Below, in pieces: positions 25,915 to 34,805 of a stretch of 45,222 nucleotides of DNA. This DNA comes from Methylococcaceae bacterium. Its GTDB lineage: Bacteria; Pseudomonadota; Gammaproteobacteria; Methylococcales; Methylococcaceae. Location: contig CADDYU010000016.1 of assembly GCA_902810705.1 (NCBI GenBank), forward strand, positions 1-45,222, in the 5' to 3' direction. How positions within the stretch are numbered: position 1 is the stretch's first letter; the number at the start of each line of letters is the position of its first letter. The position numbers were made by a program, and so were the translations under genes. The notes beneath the pieces were generated by a model. The model was not told where the DNA came from. It worked only from the letters and a program-made list of their open reading frames with translations, and ran no database searches.

Positions 25915-26559
25915 ATGGCCAAGGACTACAAGCACAGAATCCCCGCCTACCGCCAGCGCAAGCCGCGCGCCGCGCGAACCTTGCGTCTCGCGGGCGTAGC
26001 CGCCGCCGGTCTTTCGGCGATCATAGCCCTGGGGCTTTATGTCGCCGCCGACCCCGAAGGCCAGTCCACCGCGCCCGCCGCCGGCCTCGAGGCTGCGCCG
26101 CCTCCCTCCAAATCGCCCGAGGCCTCGGATTCGCCAGCCTCCAAAGAGACCCAAAGAGCCCCTGCTAAAGACAAAGCGTTCTCGGAGCGCAAGCCCCAGC
26201 GAGCACCCGCGCCGCCAGAGCCTCGTTTCAGTTTCTACAAAATTCTCCCGGAAAAGGAAGTCATTATTCCGGAAAATGAAATCAAGATCATGAAACGGGA
26301 GGAAAGCCTCGGCAAGAAGCCCGAGACGACCTATCTCCTGCAAGCCGGCTCCTTCACTCTCCAACAGGACGCCGAGAGGCTCAAAGCCCGATTGGCCGAG
26401 ATTAAGGTCAAGGCCAAGCTGGAAATGATCAAACTCGACAACACCGCCTGGTATCGAGTCAAGATCGGCCCCTACGCCACGCTGGCCGATGCGGACAAAG
26501 TCCGGCAATACCTACGCGCCAACAAGATCGACAGCGTCGTGCAGAAGGCGACGAAGTAG
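25915..26559 (+). CDS. SPOR-domain cell-division protein (FtsN-like)
   Basis: This 214-aa bitopic protein has a short basic cytoplasmic N-terminus, one membrane helix (about 25-45, AGLSAIIALGLYVA), a long Pro/Ala/Lys-rich periplasmic linker (about 50-125) and a C-terminal SPOR domain (about 138-212: TTYLLQAGSFTLQQDAERLK, then WYRVKIGPYATLADADKV). SPOR domains bind denuded peptidoglycan glycans at the division site. The gene follows argS by 5 bp and is probably in one operon with it. The layout matches FtsN, though no short division-activating motif can be assigned with confidence, so I leave the symbol blank. Confidence 0.88.
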   Translation: MAKDYKHRIPAYRQRKPRAARTLRLAGVAAAGLSAIIALGLYVAADPEGQSTAPAAGLEAAPPPSKSPEASDSPASKETQRAPAKDKAFSERKPQRAPAPPEPRFSFYKILPEKEVIIPENEIKIMKREESLGKKPETTYLLQAGSFTLQQDAERLKARLAEIKVKAKLEMIKLDNTAWYRVKIGPYATLADADKVRQYLRANKIDSVVQKATK

Positions 26560-26729
26560 CCTCTCACCCACCGATCGTCAGCTTCAGCCCACGCACGCAT
26601 GCCGGCATGTGACGGATCCAGTGCGACTGCGAACCAATCTCTTTCAAGAGACGGTCCGGTGAAAATTTAGAGGCGTTTTTTGCAAGCGTGAGGGCGCCGA
26701 GAGGGCCCAATCCTCGTGGGGCGTCGCCG

Positions 26730-26753
26730 CTTTCCGGCCTCGTGGCCGGAAAG
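26730..26753. terminator. Perfect 10-bp hairpin between convergent SPOR and mltB genes
   Basis: CTTTCCGGCC and GGCCGGAAAG pair perfectly around the tetraloop TCGT. The hairpin lies 170 bp after the SPOR stop and 38 bp after the mltB stop (minus strand). Neither side has a U-tract, so it may stabilise 3' ends or act as a weak bidirectional terminator. Confidence 0.5.
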
Positions 26754-26790
26754 GGATATCGGAAGATCTTAAAGATCTGCTAGACCGATC

Positions 26791-27960
26791 CTAGAGAGCC
26801 GCCAAGGCCAGCCGCGCATAACGCTGTTTCACGGCCTCAGCCAATTGATGCACCGCCATAGCATAGTGGGTGCTGTGATTGTAGCGGGTGATGACGTAGA
26901 AATTGTCGTAACCCAACCAATATTCATCGCCGGAAATGGTGCTGAGGCGCAGCAGCCGCACGCTCTCGGCCCCAGGATAGCTTATCAGCGGTCGGACGCC
27001 GTAACGGATGAGGGAGACGAGGGGATAGCGGGTGTCGAGACCGCATTCCAGCCTGCGCGCCGCAGGGCTGCTGACGATAGCCGGCACGACCACCGGCCGG
27101 CCGGGATGCCAGCCATGGCGGACAAAATAATGAGCGACGCTGCCGATGGCGTCCACCGGATCCCACAGGTCCTTGCGCCCATCTCCATCGAAATCCACCG
27201 CAAATTTCAAGAAGCTGCTGGGCATGAACTGCCCAAGCCCCATGGCGCCGGCATAGGAGCCCACCGGCTGGGCAGGATCAATTCCTTCGTCCCGCGTCAG
27301 AACCAAAAAGCTCTCCAGTTCATCCGTAAAATACGCCGAGCGGCGGGGATAGTCGAACGCCAGCGTGGCCAGCGCGTCGATGATTCGATGATTGCCGAGA
27401 TTGCCACCATAGAGGGTTTCTACCCCCATGATACCCATGATGTGCTCGGGGTTGACGCCGTATTGGGTACGGGCTCGCTGGAGGGCGGACGCGTATTGAG
27501 ACCAAAACCGGGCACCGGTGGAAATGTGCTTTTCGGTGAGAAACTTGGCGCGATAGCGCGACCAAGCGCCAGGTCGAGGAGGGGCGCTGGGCTTGGATTC
27601 GCGACCAAGATAATCCAGAGTCCATTGCTTGCGCTGGACTTGCGAAAACAAAGCGTTAAGGTACGCGCGGGAAAAACCGTGCCGACTCACCATTTTGTCG
27701 ATGAATCGCTCAAGCGCCGGATAATCGGCATAGGGTCCGGTGAGATCGGAAGTGGCATAATGGCCGTTCGGCTGATCGGGCTCGCGACTGGATTCGGAAC
27801 GTGATGAAACGGCAGGCGGAGGCGAAGCCCGATGGCGATGCATGGAAAGGTATTTACCGCTGCCGACGGGCTTGTGGGCACAGCCGGCCGCCCACAGGAG
27901 ACTCAAGGCAAGCACGAGAATTGGATACTGTTTGGCGTTCATGGATGCGAATCGATTCAT
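26791..27960 (-). CDS. mltB: Membrane-bound lytic murein transglycosylase B
   Basis: This lipoprotein cleaves peptidoglycan between MurNAc and GlcNAc, forming 1,6-anhydroMurNAc, on the inner face of the outer membrane. A signal peptide ends in the lipobox LLWAAGC (Cys27 counting from the ATG at 27960). The catalytic glutamate is Glu181 in MGVETLYGG. Other SLT_2/MltB features are GSYAGAMGLGQFMPSSF, FAVDFDGDGRKDLWDP and the late stretch YNHSTHYAMAVHQLAE. At 389 aa it is near the usual length, with a low-complexity linker at 40-75. An ATG at 27942 is an equally reasonable start. It is convergent with argS-SPOR, another cell-wall-linked pair. Confidence 0.93.
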   Translation of the reverse strand: MNRFASMNAKQYPILVLALSLLWAAGCAHKPVGSGKYLSMHRHRASPPPAVSSRSESSREPDQPNGHYATSDLTGPYADYPALERFIDKMVSRHGFSRAYLNALFSQVQRKQWTLDYLGRESKPSAPPRPGAWSRYRAKFLTEKHISTGARFWSQYASALQRARTQYGVNPEHIMGIMGVETLYGGNLGNHRIIDALATLAFDYPRRSAYFTDELESFLVLTRDEGIDPAQPVGSYAGAMGLGQFMPSSFLKFAVDFDGDGRKDLWDPVDAIGSVAHYFVRHGWHPGRPVVVPAIVSSPAARRLECGLDTRYPLVSLIRYGVRPLISYPGAESVRLLRLSTISGDEYWLGYDNFYVITRYNHSTHYAMAVHQLAEAVKQRYARLALAAL

Positions 27961-28176
27961 CGAAGTTCAGGAATAGGGAAACAGGCGCCAGAATAGATCT
28001 CGAAGAGAAATCCGGTAAGGCGAAAACAGCATCCACAAAGTTAGCGTATTTTTTAGCTTGCTCGGTGGCCAACGTTCTACTGGCCAACTAAGCTCTGGAA
28101 AGGCAGAGGAGAAAACGCCTTAGCCAAAGGCAATGATAAAGAAACCTGCGGCGGTTTATGGCATAGCCGACAGATA

Positions 28177-28213
28177 GCCGCCTCTTCCGAGCGTTAAACT
28201 CGGAAGAGGCGGC
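28177..28213 (-). terminator. 15-bp perfect stem-loop downstream of the RRM gene
   Basis: GCCGCCTCTTCCGAG pairs without mismatch with its complement around a 7-nt loop, starting 13 bp after the RRM protein stop (minus strand). The stem is very stable, but the bases following it on the minus strand are not U-rich. It could terminate transcription or protect the mRNA 3' end. Confidence 0.6.
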
Positions 28214-28225
28214 GGCAAGCGGCGC

Positions 28226-28516
28226 TCAAACGCGCCGATCGCGTCTGGGCGGAAAAGCGGATTGGCTTTCGGAGCGGGGACGCGCTTCGTTGACTCGGAC
28301 ATTCCGGCCCTTGAGCGGCTGGCCGTCGAGCTGTTTGATGGCTTCCTCGGCGCTGGTTGGGTCCGGCATCTCGACGAACCCGAAGCCTTTGGAGCGCCCG
28401 GTAAGCTTATCGATTATCACGTTTGCGGAACTCACCTCGCCGTACTGCTCGAAGGCTTCGCGCAGCTCTTCGCTGGTGAGCTGATAAGACAAATTGCCGA
28501 CATAGATATTCGTCAT
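28226..28516 (-). CDS. Cold-shock-type RRM RNA-binding protein
   Basis: This 96-aa single-RRM protein has canonical RNP2 (IYVGNL, residues 3-8) and RNP1 (KGFGFVEM), plus an Arg-rich C-terminus (PPRRDRRV). It resembles the small RNA-binding proteins of cyanobacteria and proteobacteria, often cold-induced, which are thought to act as RNA chaperones. I chose the ATG at 28516 (MTNIYVGNLSY); the frame stays open another 39 bp upstream, but that extension does not look like the family. A strong stem-loop follows the stop. In contrast to the RRM protein at 12836, its RNA-contacting aromatic residues are intact. Confidence 0.93.
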   Translation of the reverse strand: MTNIYVGNLSYQLTSEELREAFEQYGEVSSANVIIDKLTGRSKGFGFVEMPDPTSAEEAIKQLDGQPLKGRNVRVNEARPRSESQSAFPPRRDRRV

Positions 28517-28688
28517 CGAAAAACACCCGTACATATAGCGTCGTGCCATTCTCAAAAGAACCCCATCAGCTGCTCAACGAACGGCACGAAGATCAAGAAC
28601 TGATGATCGGCTCCGCCTTCGGAGCCAACAAATTGTCGGTGTCTCTATCCTGTAAGCCCAACCGTGATGAAAGCTGAAGCTCCTACTA

Positions 28689-28713
28689 CTTTGAAGCCTC
28701 TAAAGCTTCAAAG
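28689..28713 (-). terminator. 9-bp hairpin downstream of the PfkB kinase gene
   Basis: CTTTGAAGC and GCTTCAAAG pair perfectly around a 7-nt loop, about 45 bp beyond the kinase stop (minus strand). It may end the bamD-pfkB transcript before the RRM gene promoter. There is no U-tract on the minus-strand side. Confidence 0.45.
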
Positions 28714-28758
28714 GGATTTTCAGCAAAGTCAATATCTTCTTTAGGTTGGCTGAACGAA

Positions 28759-29649
28759 TTATTCTATTTCTCTCAAAAAGTTTTCGAGCTGGTGCCAATC
28801 CGGAATCGCCAGACGCGCGCCCAATCGCGCGCAACACAGAGCTCCGGCCGCGCTCGCATAGCGTAAGCTATCCCGCCATTCCTGACCGGCCGCGAGCGCC
28901 GCGGCGAAGCCACCGTGAAAAGCATCACCCGCCCCCGTGGTGTCGGCCGCTGCCACGGTAAAGGCCGGTAATCGGCCCGACTCTCCGCCTTTTCTCCATA
29001 CCAAGCCCGCCTCGCCCAAGGTGATCACGACCGCGGGTGAACGCTCCGCCAGCTTGGCCAAAGCCCGATCCGGATCGGCCGCGCCCAGCCACTCGCGAGC
29101 GAATTTTTCCGAGCACACCAAGTAATCCACGGCAAACATCAGCGCCTCGGTTCCCGCGTGCAGCGAGCCGGCATCCAGCACGGTGGGAACGCCTTTCCGC
29201 GCCAGAGGAAGAGAAACCTGAGGCTCATGGCCATCAAATAAAATGACTTTGGGGTCGACTGCCGAAAAGTCGATAGCGTGCTGCGGGAGCTGGCGGGTCT
29301 CGCCCTTGTAGTTCACCAGAGCCCGGTGACCGTCGGGTTTGACCAGCACCACCGAGAGCGGCGTCGGCGCGGGGCCGCGCACGATAAGCTCGACGAATAC
29401 GCCATCCCGGCGCAGTTCGGCGCAGTGCAAGTCCCCGTAGGGATCATCGCCCAGATACCCAGCGAAGGCCGCCCGGTAGCCAAGCCTCGCCACGGTCACC
29501 GCGGCATTGGCCGCCGGCCCGCCACCACAGGCGATGAGATCGTCGGCGAACATCTTTTCGTCGGCCTCGGGATGGCGAGGCACCGCAAAGACCAAGTCAT
29601 AGGAGGCGTGTCCCACACACAGCACGTCGAGGGGCAGGGAAGCAGTCAT
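28759..29649 (-). CDS. PfkB-family carbohydrate kinase
   Basis: This 296-aa cytoplasmic kinase of the ribokinase/PfkB family transfers phosphate from ATP to a sugar or nucleoside. The N-terminal sugar-binding signature includes GGGPAANAAVTVARLG (42-57), and the C-terminal signature is DTTGAGDAFHGG (236-247) with the catalytic Asp242. Relatives include ribokinase, sulfofructose kinase (YihV) and adenosine kinase; the substrate cannot be fixed from the sequence. It begins 41 bp after the bamD stop on the same strand and may be co-transcribed with it. Confidence 0.92.
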   Translation of the reverse strand: MTASLPLDVLCVGHASYDLVFAVPRHPEADEKMFADDLIACGGGPAANAAVTVARLGYRAAFAGYLGDDPYGDLHCAELRRDGVFVELIVRGPAPTPLSVVLVKPDGHRALVNYKGETRQLPQHAIDFSAVDPKVILFDGHEPQVSLPLARKGVPTVLDAGSLHAGTEALMFAVDYLVCSEKFAREWLGAADPDRALAKLAERSPAVVITLGEAGLVWRKGGESGRLPAFTVAAADTTGAGDAFHGGFAAALAAGQEWRDSLRYASAAGALCCARLGARLAIPDWHQLENFLREIE

Positions 29650-29690
29650 AGGGCGGGGAGCATCAGGTTCGTCTTGAGGGTATGGGAGCG

Positions 29691-30542
29691 CTACTTTTCT
29701 AAGCCGATGAATTGCCAGATGCGTTCCACGGCGGAAGGCTCGTAGACCAGTTCCTTGGCGGGCCCCGGTACGCCCTTCGCGTAATTGAAGGCATAAATCC
29801 GCGCCACGTCGTCCGCTAGATCGTTCTTTTCCAGCTTGCGATAAGCCTGTTCAAGGATCTGCAAGGCGCGCGGCACGGCCTGGGTCCTCTGATATCTTCG
29901 GATCACCTCGGCACAGCGCCGGGCCGCCGCGAGATAGGCCTCACGACGCATGTAGAAATCGGCGACGTGGATTTCGTACATGGCGAGATTATTGCGAAGG
30001 GAAACGATGCGTTGCCTGGCGTCGTCCACATACCGGCTGTTCGGAAATCGATTGATCAATTCCTCGAAATCCTTGTAGGCATCCAGCGCGGAACCAGGAT
30101 CGCGCTGGGAGGGATCGGTGGGAAGAAAGCGATCGATAAAGCTGATGCCTCGGTTATAATTCACCAGACCCTTGATGTAGTAGGCGTAATCGACGTTCGG
30201 ATGAGTCGGGTTCAGCTTGATGAAGCGGTCCGCCGCCGCGATGGCGGACTCCGGCTCGTCGTTCTTGTAATAGGCATAGGCGATATCGAGCTGAGCTTGG
30301 GTCGCGTGCTTGCCGAACGGATAGCGCGCTTCCAACTTTTCGTAGAGCCTCACTGCCTTTTCGTATCGCTTCTCGGTCAGCGCCCGCTTCGCCTCCGTGT
30401 AAAACTGCTCCGCCGTCCAATCGGCGTATTCGTCGGTGGTTTCATCCTTAGTGGTGGCACAGCCACCCAACAGCATGCCGAACACCAATAGAACCGACAG
30501 GACGGAATGCGGGATAGGCAAAAAACGAAAAAACAGAACCAT
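29691..30542 (-). CDS. bamD: Outer-membrane assembly lipoprotein BamD
   Basis: This lipoprotein is the essential TPR-containing partner of BamA in inserting beta-barrel proteins into the outer membrane. A signal sequence ends in the lipobox MLLGGC (Cys28 counting from the ATG at 30542). TPR-like repeats follow, with YTEAKRALTEKRYEKAVRLY, YAYYKNDEPESAIAAADRFI and FINRFPNSRYV-type motifs (here LINRFPNSRYVDDAR). About 283 aa is slightly longer than E. coli BamD. The frame stays open upstream past 30600 into the divergent rluD gene, but the signal peptide fixes the start near 30542. bamD diverging from rluD is a conserved gammaproteobacterial arrangement. Confidence 0.93.
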   Translation of the reverse strand: MVLFFRFLPIPHSVLSVLLVFGMLLGGCATTKDETTDEYADWTAEQFYTEAKRALTEKRYEKAVRLYEKLEARYPFGKHATQAQLDIAYAYYKNDEPESAIAAADRFIKLNPTHPNVDYAYYIKGLVNYNRGISFIDRFLPTDPSQRDPGSALDAYKDFEELINRFPNSRYVDDARQRIVSLRNNLAMYEIHVADFYMRREAYLAAARRCAEVIRRYQRTQAVPRALQILEQAYRKLEKNDLADDVARIYAFNYAKGVPGPAKELVYEPSAVERIWQFIGLEK

Positions 30543-30599
30543 GACCGGCACGATGACAGCAATCAACGCAGTATAACTTGAACGCCTAAACCAATAGAA

Positions 30600-31544
30600 G
30601 TGAATTCCATCCGCCTCCTCACCGCTGAAGTACCTGCCGATCTCGCCGGCTTGCGCCTGGATCAAGTCTTGAGCGAACTCTTTCCGGATTTTTCGCGAAG
30701 CCGGCTACAAAGTTGGATCAAGAACGGCGCGGCGGTGGTGAATGGTGAAGTGCAGGCGCCCAAGCACCGGCTGCTGGGTGGCGAACGGATCGTGATGCGG
30801 GCCGAGCTGGAAGATGTCGCTGGGATCGAAAGCCAGGACATCCCCTTGAACATCGTTTACGAGGACGACGCAATTCTGATTCTCGACAAGCCTGCGGGGC
30901 TGGTCGTGCACCCCGCCGCCGGCCACCGGGACGGCACCTTACAGAATGCCCTGCTGCATCACTGCCAAAGCCTGGCCGGCATTCCCCGCTGCGGCATCGT
31001 GCACCGCATCGACAAGGACACCAGCGGTTTGTTGATGGTCGCCAAGACCCTGCCCGCTCATACATCCCTGGTGACCCAGCTCCAAGAACGAACCGTGCAG
31101 CGGGGATATCTGGCCCTGGTGCAAGGCGCGCTGACCGGCGGCGGCACGGTGAATCTGCCCATCGGCCGGCACGGCACGGATCGCAAGCGCTTCGCCGTGC
31201 GCGAGACGGGCAAGCCGGCCATTACCCATTACCGGCTGGCCGAGCGGTTTCCCCATCACACTCTTCTCCGGGTCAAGCTGGAAACCGGCCGCACTCATCA
31301 AATCCGCGTCCACATGGCTCATATCCATCATCCGCTGGTGGGCGATCCGGTTTACGGCGGCCGACTGCGGCTACCGTCCGGAGCCAGCGCAGCCCTGATC
31401 GAAACTTTGCGGGGCTTCAAACGCCAAGCCTTGCACGCTGAAACTCTGAGACTGGAGCATCCTGAGACCGGTGATCCCTGCGAGTGGCATTCGCCGCTTC
31501 CGGCGGATTTCGCAGCCTTGCTGAACGCTCTAAGGCGCGGCTGA
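30600..31544 (+). CDS. rluD: 23S rRNA pseudouridine synthase RluD
   Basis: This RluA-family enzyme makes pseudouridines in helix 69 of 23S rRNA (positions 1911, 1915 and 1917 in E. coli). An S4 RNA-binding domain (about 18-75) precedes the catalytic domain with HRIDKDTSGLLMVAK (135-149), which carries the catalytic aspartate, and the later KLETGRTHQIRVHMAHIHHP motif. At 314 aa it has the usual length. It starts with GTG at 30600, 57 bp from the divergent bamD start. The pgeF start codon overlaps its TGA by one base, so the two are translationally coupled. Confidence 0.94.
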   Translation: MNSIRLLTAEVPADLAGLRLDQVLSELFPDFSRSRLQSWIKNGAAVVNGEVQAPKHRLLGGERIVMRAELEDVAGIESQDIPLNIVYEDDAILILDKPAGLVVHPAAGHRDGTLQNALLHHCQSLAGIPRCGIVHRIDKDTSGLLMVAKTLPAHTSLVTQLQERTVQRGYLALVQGALTGGGTVNLPIGRHGTDRKRFAVRETGKPAITHYRLAERFPHHTLLRVKLETGRTHQIRVHMAHIHHPLVGDPVYGGRLRLPSGASAALIETLRGFKRQALHAETLRLEHPETGDPCEWHSPLPADFAALLNALRRG

Positions 31545-32269
31545 TGGAGTTGGCTTGGATCGAGCCGGATTGGCCCGCGCCGCTCGGCATTCGCGCCGCG
31601 AGCAGCTTGCGCGGCGGTGGAACGAGCGCAGGTCCCTACGTTTCCCTCAATCTCGGCGCTCACGTGGGTGATGATCCGGACCGGGTGGCGGAAAACCGCC
31701 GCCGTCTGGCCGCCGCCTTGAGCCTGCCATCCGAGCCAATCTGGCTGAACCAGGTGCATGGCACTCGCGCGATCCGTGCCGATCTGGCGGAAGACCGGAC
31801 CGCCGACGCCGCCTACACCCGCGAGCCCGGCGTCGTCTGTGCGGTACTGACCGCCGATTGCTTACCGGTCCTGCTTTGCTCCCGAGATGGCATGGCCGTT
31901 GCGGCGGTGCATGCCGGCTGGAAAGGGCTGGCAAGCGGAGTGATCGAAGCGGCGGCCGCGGCACTAGAAGCTCGCGATCTCCTGGCTTGGCTTGGACCCG
32001 CCATCGGCCCCGAGGCTTTCGAAGTGGGCGCCGAAGTACGGGAGGCGTTTGTCCGAAAGGGTTCCGAATTCGCCAAGGGCTTCCGCAAGGCCGGAGCAGG
32101 CAAATTCCTGGCGGACATTTATGGGCTGGCCCGCATCGCCTTGGAGCGGTTCGGCATCTTCGAAATCCATGGTGGCGGCTGGTGCACCTATGGCCAGACC
32201 GATGATTTTTTCTCCTACCGCCGTGATCGCGTCACCGGCCGCATGGCTACCCTGATCTGGCGCGAATAG
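31544..32269 (+). CDS. pgeF: PgeF/YfiH peptidoglycan editing factor (laccase-domain family)
   Basis: This 241-aa protein belongs to the DUF152/YfiH family. In E. coli PgeF removes peptidoglycan precursors carrying L-Ser in place of L-Ala; relatives also show purine-nucleoside phosphorylase and deaminase activity. The metal-ligand triad is visible: His72 in NQVHG, Cys106 in TADCLP and His123 in VHAGWKG. The later GPAIGPEAFEVG replaces the more usual ACIGP form. The ATG at 31544 overlaps the rluD stop; a longer frame from 31484 lies inside rluD and is rejected. The neighbours rluD and bamD match the E. coli order. Confidence 0.93.
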   Translation: MELAWIEPDWPAPLGIRAASSLRGGGTSAGPYVSLNLGAHVGDDPDRVAENRRRLAAALSLPSEPIWLNQVHGTRAIRADLAEDRTADAAYTREPGVVCAVLTADCLPVLLCSRDGMAVAAVHAGWKGLASGVIEAAAAALEARDLLAWLGPAIGPEAFEVGAEVREAFVRKGSEFAKGFRKAGAGKFLADIYGLARIALERFGIFEIHGGGWCTYGQTDDFFSYRRDRVTGRMATLIWRE

Positions 32270-32292
32270 AATAGTTAAGAAAAATCCCCCTC

Positions 32293-33126
32293 ATGACCCT
32301 GCTTCTCTGGATCATTATCTTTACCCTGATCGGCGGCCTGCTTAGCGTCGCCGCGGCCGGCATTTTTCTGCTGATTCCCGAACACCATCATCCCCGGGTA
32401 CTACCTCATGGCGTCAGCTTCGCGCTTGGAGCCCTCTTGAGCGTCGCGTTCATGGATCTCCTGCCGGAAGCCTTAAACACAATCGGCGAAGGCCACGTGG
32501 AAAGCATTCTGGCCACGGTGCTGGTAGGTATCCTGGGGTTTTTCCTGTTGGAAAAACTGCTGCTGTGGCGCCACTGCCATGCAAGCGATTGCGAAACCCA
32601 TACCGACAAGCATTTCCATCAACCAGCCGGCACCCTAATCATCTTGGGTGACGCGATTCACAATTTTGTCGACGGCGTGCTCATCGCGGCAGCCTTTTTA
32701 ACGGACGTACACTTGGGAGTGGTTACCAGCCTCGCGGTCGTCGCCCACGAAATTCCCCAAGAGGTCGGCGACTTTGCAATTCTTCTCCAGAGCGGCTACG
32801 GCCGCGCCAAGGCACTGTTCTACAATATGCTGTCTAGCCTATCCACGCTGATCGGCGGCATTCTGGCCTATTTCAGTCTGGAACATTGGCATGGAACCCT
32901 GCCCTACTTTCTAGCGCTCGCGGCCTCGAGCTTCGTCTACATTGCGGTGGCCGACCTCATCCCCAGCCTGCATCAGCGCACCACGGCGCGTGCCGCGCTC
33001 CAACAGATCGGCCTCATTGCCGCGGGCATTTTCGTAATTTATTTCGCCCATGCTCAAACGGAGACGTTACATCAGCCTCACGGCAGGCTCGATGCCGCCT
33101 CCGCGCGGAGCGCTTCATCTTTTTGA
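32293..33126 (+). CDS. ZIP-family divalent metal transporter
   Basis: This 277-aa inner-membrane protein has about eight helices and the ZIP metal-binding motifs in helices 4 and 5: GDAIHNFVDG (119-128) and VAHEIPQEVGD (150-160). A His/Cys-rich loop (about 93-110, HCHASDCETHTDKHFH) sits between helices 3 and 4, as in many ZIP proteins. It should import Zn2+ or a similar cation. The gene starts 23 bp after pgeF on the same strand and could be the last gene of the rluD-pgeF transcript. No metal-regulator site was recognised. Confidence 0.92.
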   Translation: MTLLLWIIIFTLIGGLLSVAAAGIFLLIPEHHHPRVLPHGVSFALGALLSVAFMDLLPEALNTIGEGHVESILATVLVGILGFFLLEKLLLWRHCHASDCETHTDKHFHQPAGTLIILGDAIHNFVDGVLIAAAFLTDVHLGVVTSLAVVAHEIPQEVGDFAILLQSGYGRAKALFYNMLSSLSTLIGGILAYFSLEHWHGTLPYFLALAASSFVYIAVADLIPSLHQRTTARAALQQIGLIAAGIFVIYFAHAQTETLHQPHGRLDAASARSASSF

Positions 33127-33453
33127 GATGGACCCACCGAATCATTCAGTCGGAGCAATCTTGAGAATACAAGAAATCCTTAACCTTACCCGCTGCGCGA
33201 GTGCTCGGACTAGGCGGAGGGATGTAATACCCATGATTCAGAGCCAGGAAGCAAGCTCTTTAGCGCATTTTCAGGTGAAGACCTGAGACGCCAAACGCAG
33301 CCCCCATTAATCCTCTTGAATTAAGAGACGGGTCGATGCCGCTCGCTTTTCAAGAAATATCTAGGTTAACGACTTTGCCTCGGAGTAGAGAAAGGAAGCG
33401 GTATATTACTGCAGAGCCATTTGCTTTTTGATGGGCATATTGGCCACACTTGT
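33127..33453. other. Convergent intergenic region, nothing identifiable
   Basis: These 327 bp lie between the ends of the ZIP (plus) and PAP2 (minus) genes. A weak 5-bp dyad, CTCTT/AAGAG, around 33316-33330 is the only structure noticed. No gene or convincing terminator is seen. Confidence 0.3.
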
Positions 33454-34104
33454 TTACCCTGTAATACAGTTTCTTGGGCTATCTTCGCTGGGCCTTCGAA
33501 GCAAACTTTCTAAGGCCAGAACCCAGCAGACCGCGTAACCGGCGCCCCCCACGACGTCCGACAGGTAGTGAGCCTGTAAATACATCCGGGATATGCTAAC
33601 CGCGCTGGCTAGAAGTATTCCCAAGATAATCAGCAGAAACCAGCGGTAATGATTGCGGCAAGACGGCCGAATGAAACATATGGCAGCGGTAACCGCGACG
33701 ATTTGGGCCGTGTGAGCACTAGGAAAGGAAAAGCTTGATGGTCCCGGAATCAGAACAGGCCACAAACTCGGGCGAGGCTTGGCCCCAATTTCCTTGGCTA
33801 AATAAACGCCGGCCACCACGCCGAACAGGCTCAGACCTAATCGCCTGGCATCCAGCCTCCATCCCTTTTTTACCATCCATACCACCGCTGCGGCGGTGGC
33901 GGGAAACAATAGGTAGAGTGAACCAGCCCAAGTGATCGTGCGGAAGAATTCGTCGATAAATTCACTGCGCGCTTCCGCGAGGCGCGCCTGAATGTGCAGG
34001 TCAAAAAGAGATGGTAAAGCCGTCAGCCGCCCGAATAGCAGCAGCAGAAGTTCGACGCCGCACCAATAGACGATACCGTTTATCACCGTGGAACGATCCC
34101 ACAT
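33454..34104 (-). CDS. PAP2-family membrane phosphatase
   Basis: This 216-aa protein has about six hydrophobic segments and all three phosphatase motifs of the PAP2 family: K104...RP (KEIGAKPRP, 104-112), PSAH (128-131) and SR...H...D (SRMYLQAHYLSD, 172-183, with catalytic His179). Members dephosphorylate lipid phosphates such as undecaprenyl pyrophosphate or phosphatidic acid on the periplasmic side; which substrate applies here is undetermined. The ATG at 34104 gives MWDRSTVING. It stands alone between a convergent ZIP gene and a 700-bp A+T-rich gap. Confidence 0.9.
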   Translation of the reverse strand: MWDRSTVINGIVYWCGVELLLLLFGRLTALPSLFDLHIQARLAEARSEFIDEFFRTITWAGSLYLLFPATAAAVVWMVKKGWRLDARRLGLSLFGVVAGVYLAKEIGAKPRPSLWPVLIPGPSSFSFPSAHTAQIVAVTAAICFIRPSCRNHYRWFLLIILGILLASAVSISRMYLQAHYLSDVVGGAGYAVCWVLALESLLRRPSEDSPRNCITG

Positions 34105-34805
34105 CTTCGCGCCTTAATGGACTTAGCCAAGCCTACGAACCGGATCCAAAACAGAGCAATCCTGGAATTACTTCCTAATGAAAAAAATAGAGTGGCTCTC
34201 ACTCATTATTAGTTCCAGCACCCAATAGATACGAGCAATTCAAGCATATGCCAGAGCAAACTATCCTGAGGAACGTCATGCAAATTGAAACTAAGGAATT
34301 CAAAAATGCCATAAGTTATTAATAATTAAAGATGCTACTAGACAGGGCTCTTTATAGAGTTGGCTCGCTTGAGTTAGGAAGAGTGCGGGAGGAAATCATA
34401 GTCGCGATTGCCCGTCCATAGACGCCTAATGCTGAGAACGCTAGATGGTAGATTAATCTTGTCCTAAGCTTTCAATAACTTTATTTGGGGAAGAAATTAA
34501 GTCTTATCAAACGGCGCCTTTTGCTTCTAGTCTGTGATAGCTTAAGTTTTCTATAGATTCCCATTAAGTCACAAAAACAGTATCAATCCCTTCGAAAATT
34601 TCAGTTGAAGAGCGTGCATGAAACAGCTGATCGCTGGCTGAGACGGCGAACACAAAGGCCCACTTCACTCGAGCGGTTTCGGAAAATAGTGTTTTTTTGC
34701 GAAACTTGCGCGTGTAACGAATGACTAAGCGGAGCAGAGTCAGCCTGAAAGTGATGGTAAGCTGAACTCCAATCACTAACTGCCTCGTTTTTAGGATTTA
34801 TTATC
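34105..34805. other. A+T-rich 700-bp gap without a recognisable gene
   Basis: This stretch is visibly lower in GC than its neighbours and holds many short A/T runs. Short frames of up to about 70 codons exist on the minus strand (34564-34776), but they show no family features and no ribosome-binding site. It may hold the promoter of the DUF2231 gene, which has a weak AGGA 9 bp before its ATG, and could be decayed transferred DNA. I can support nothing more definite. Confidence 0.4.

Noticed and set aside
34564-34776. 70-codon minus-strand frame in the A+T-rich gap
   Set aside because: No ribosome-binding site, no family likeness and typical chance length for low-GC DNA.
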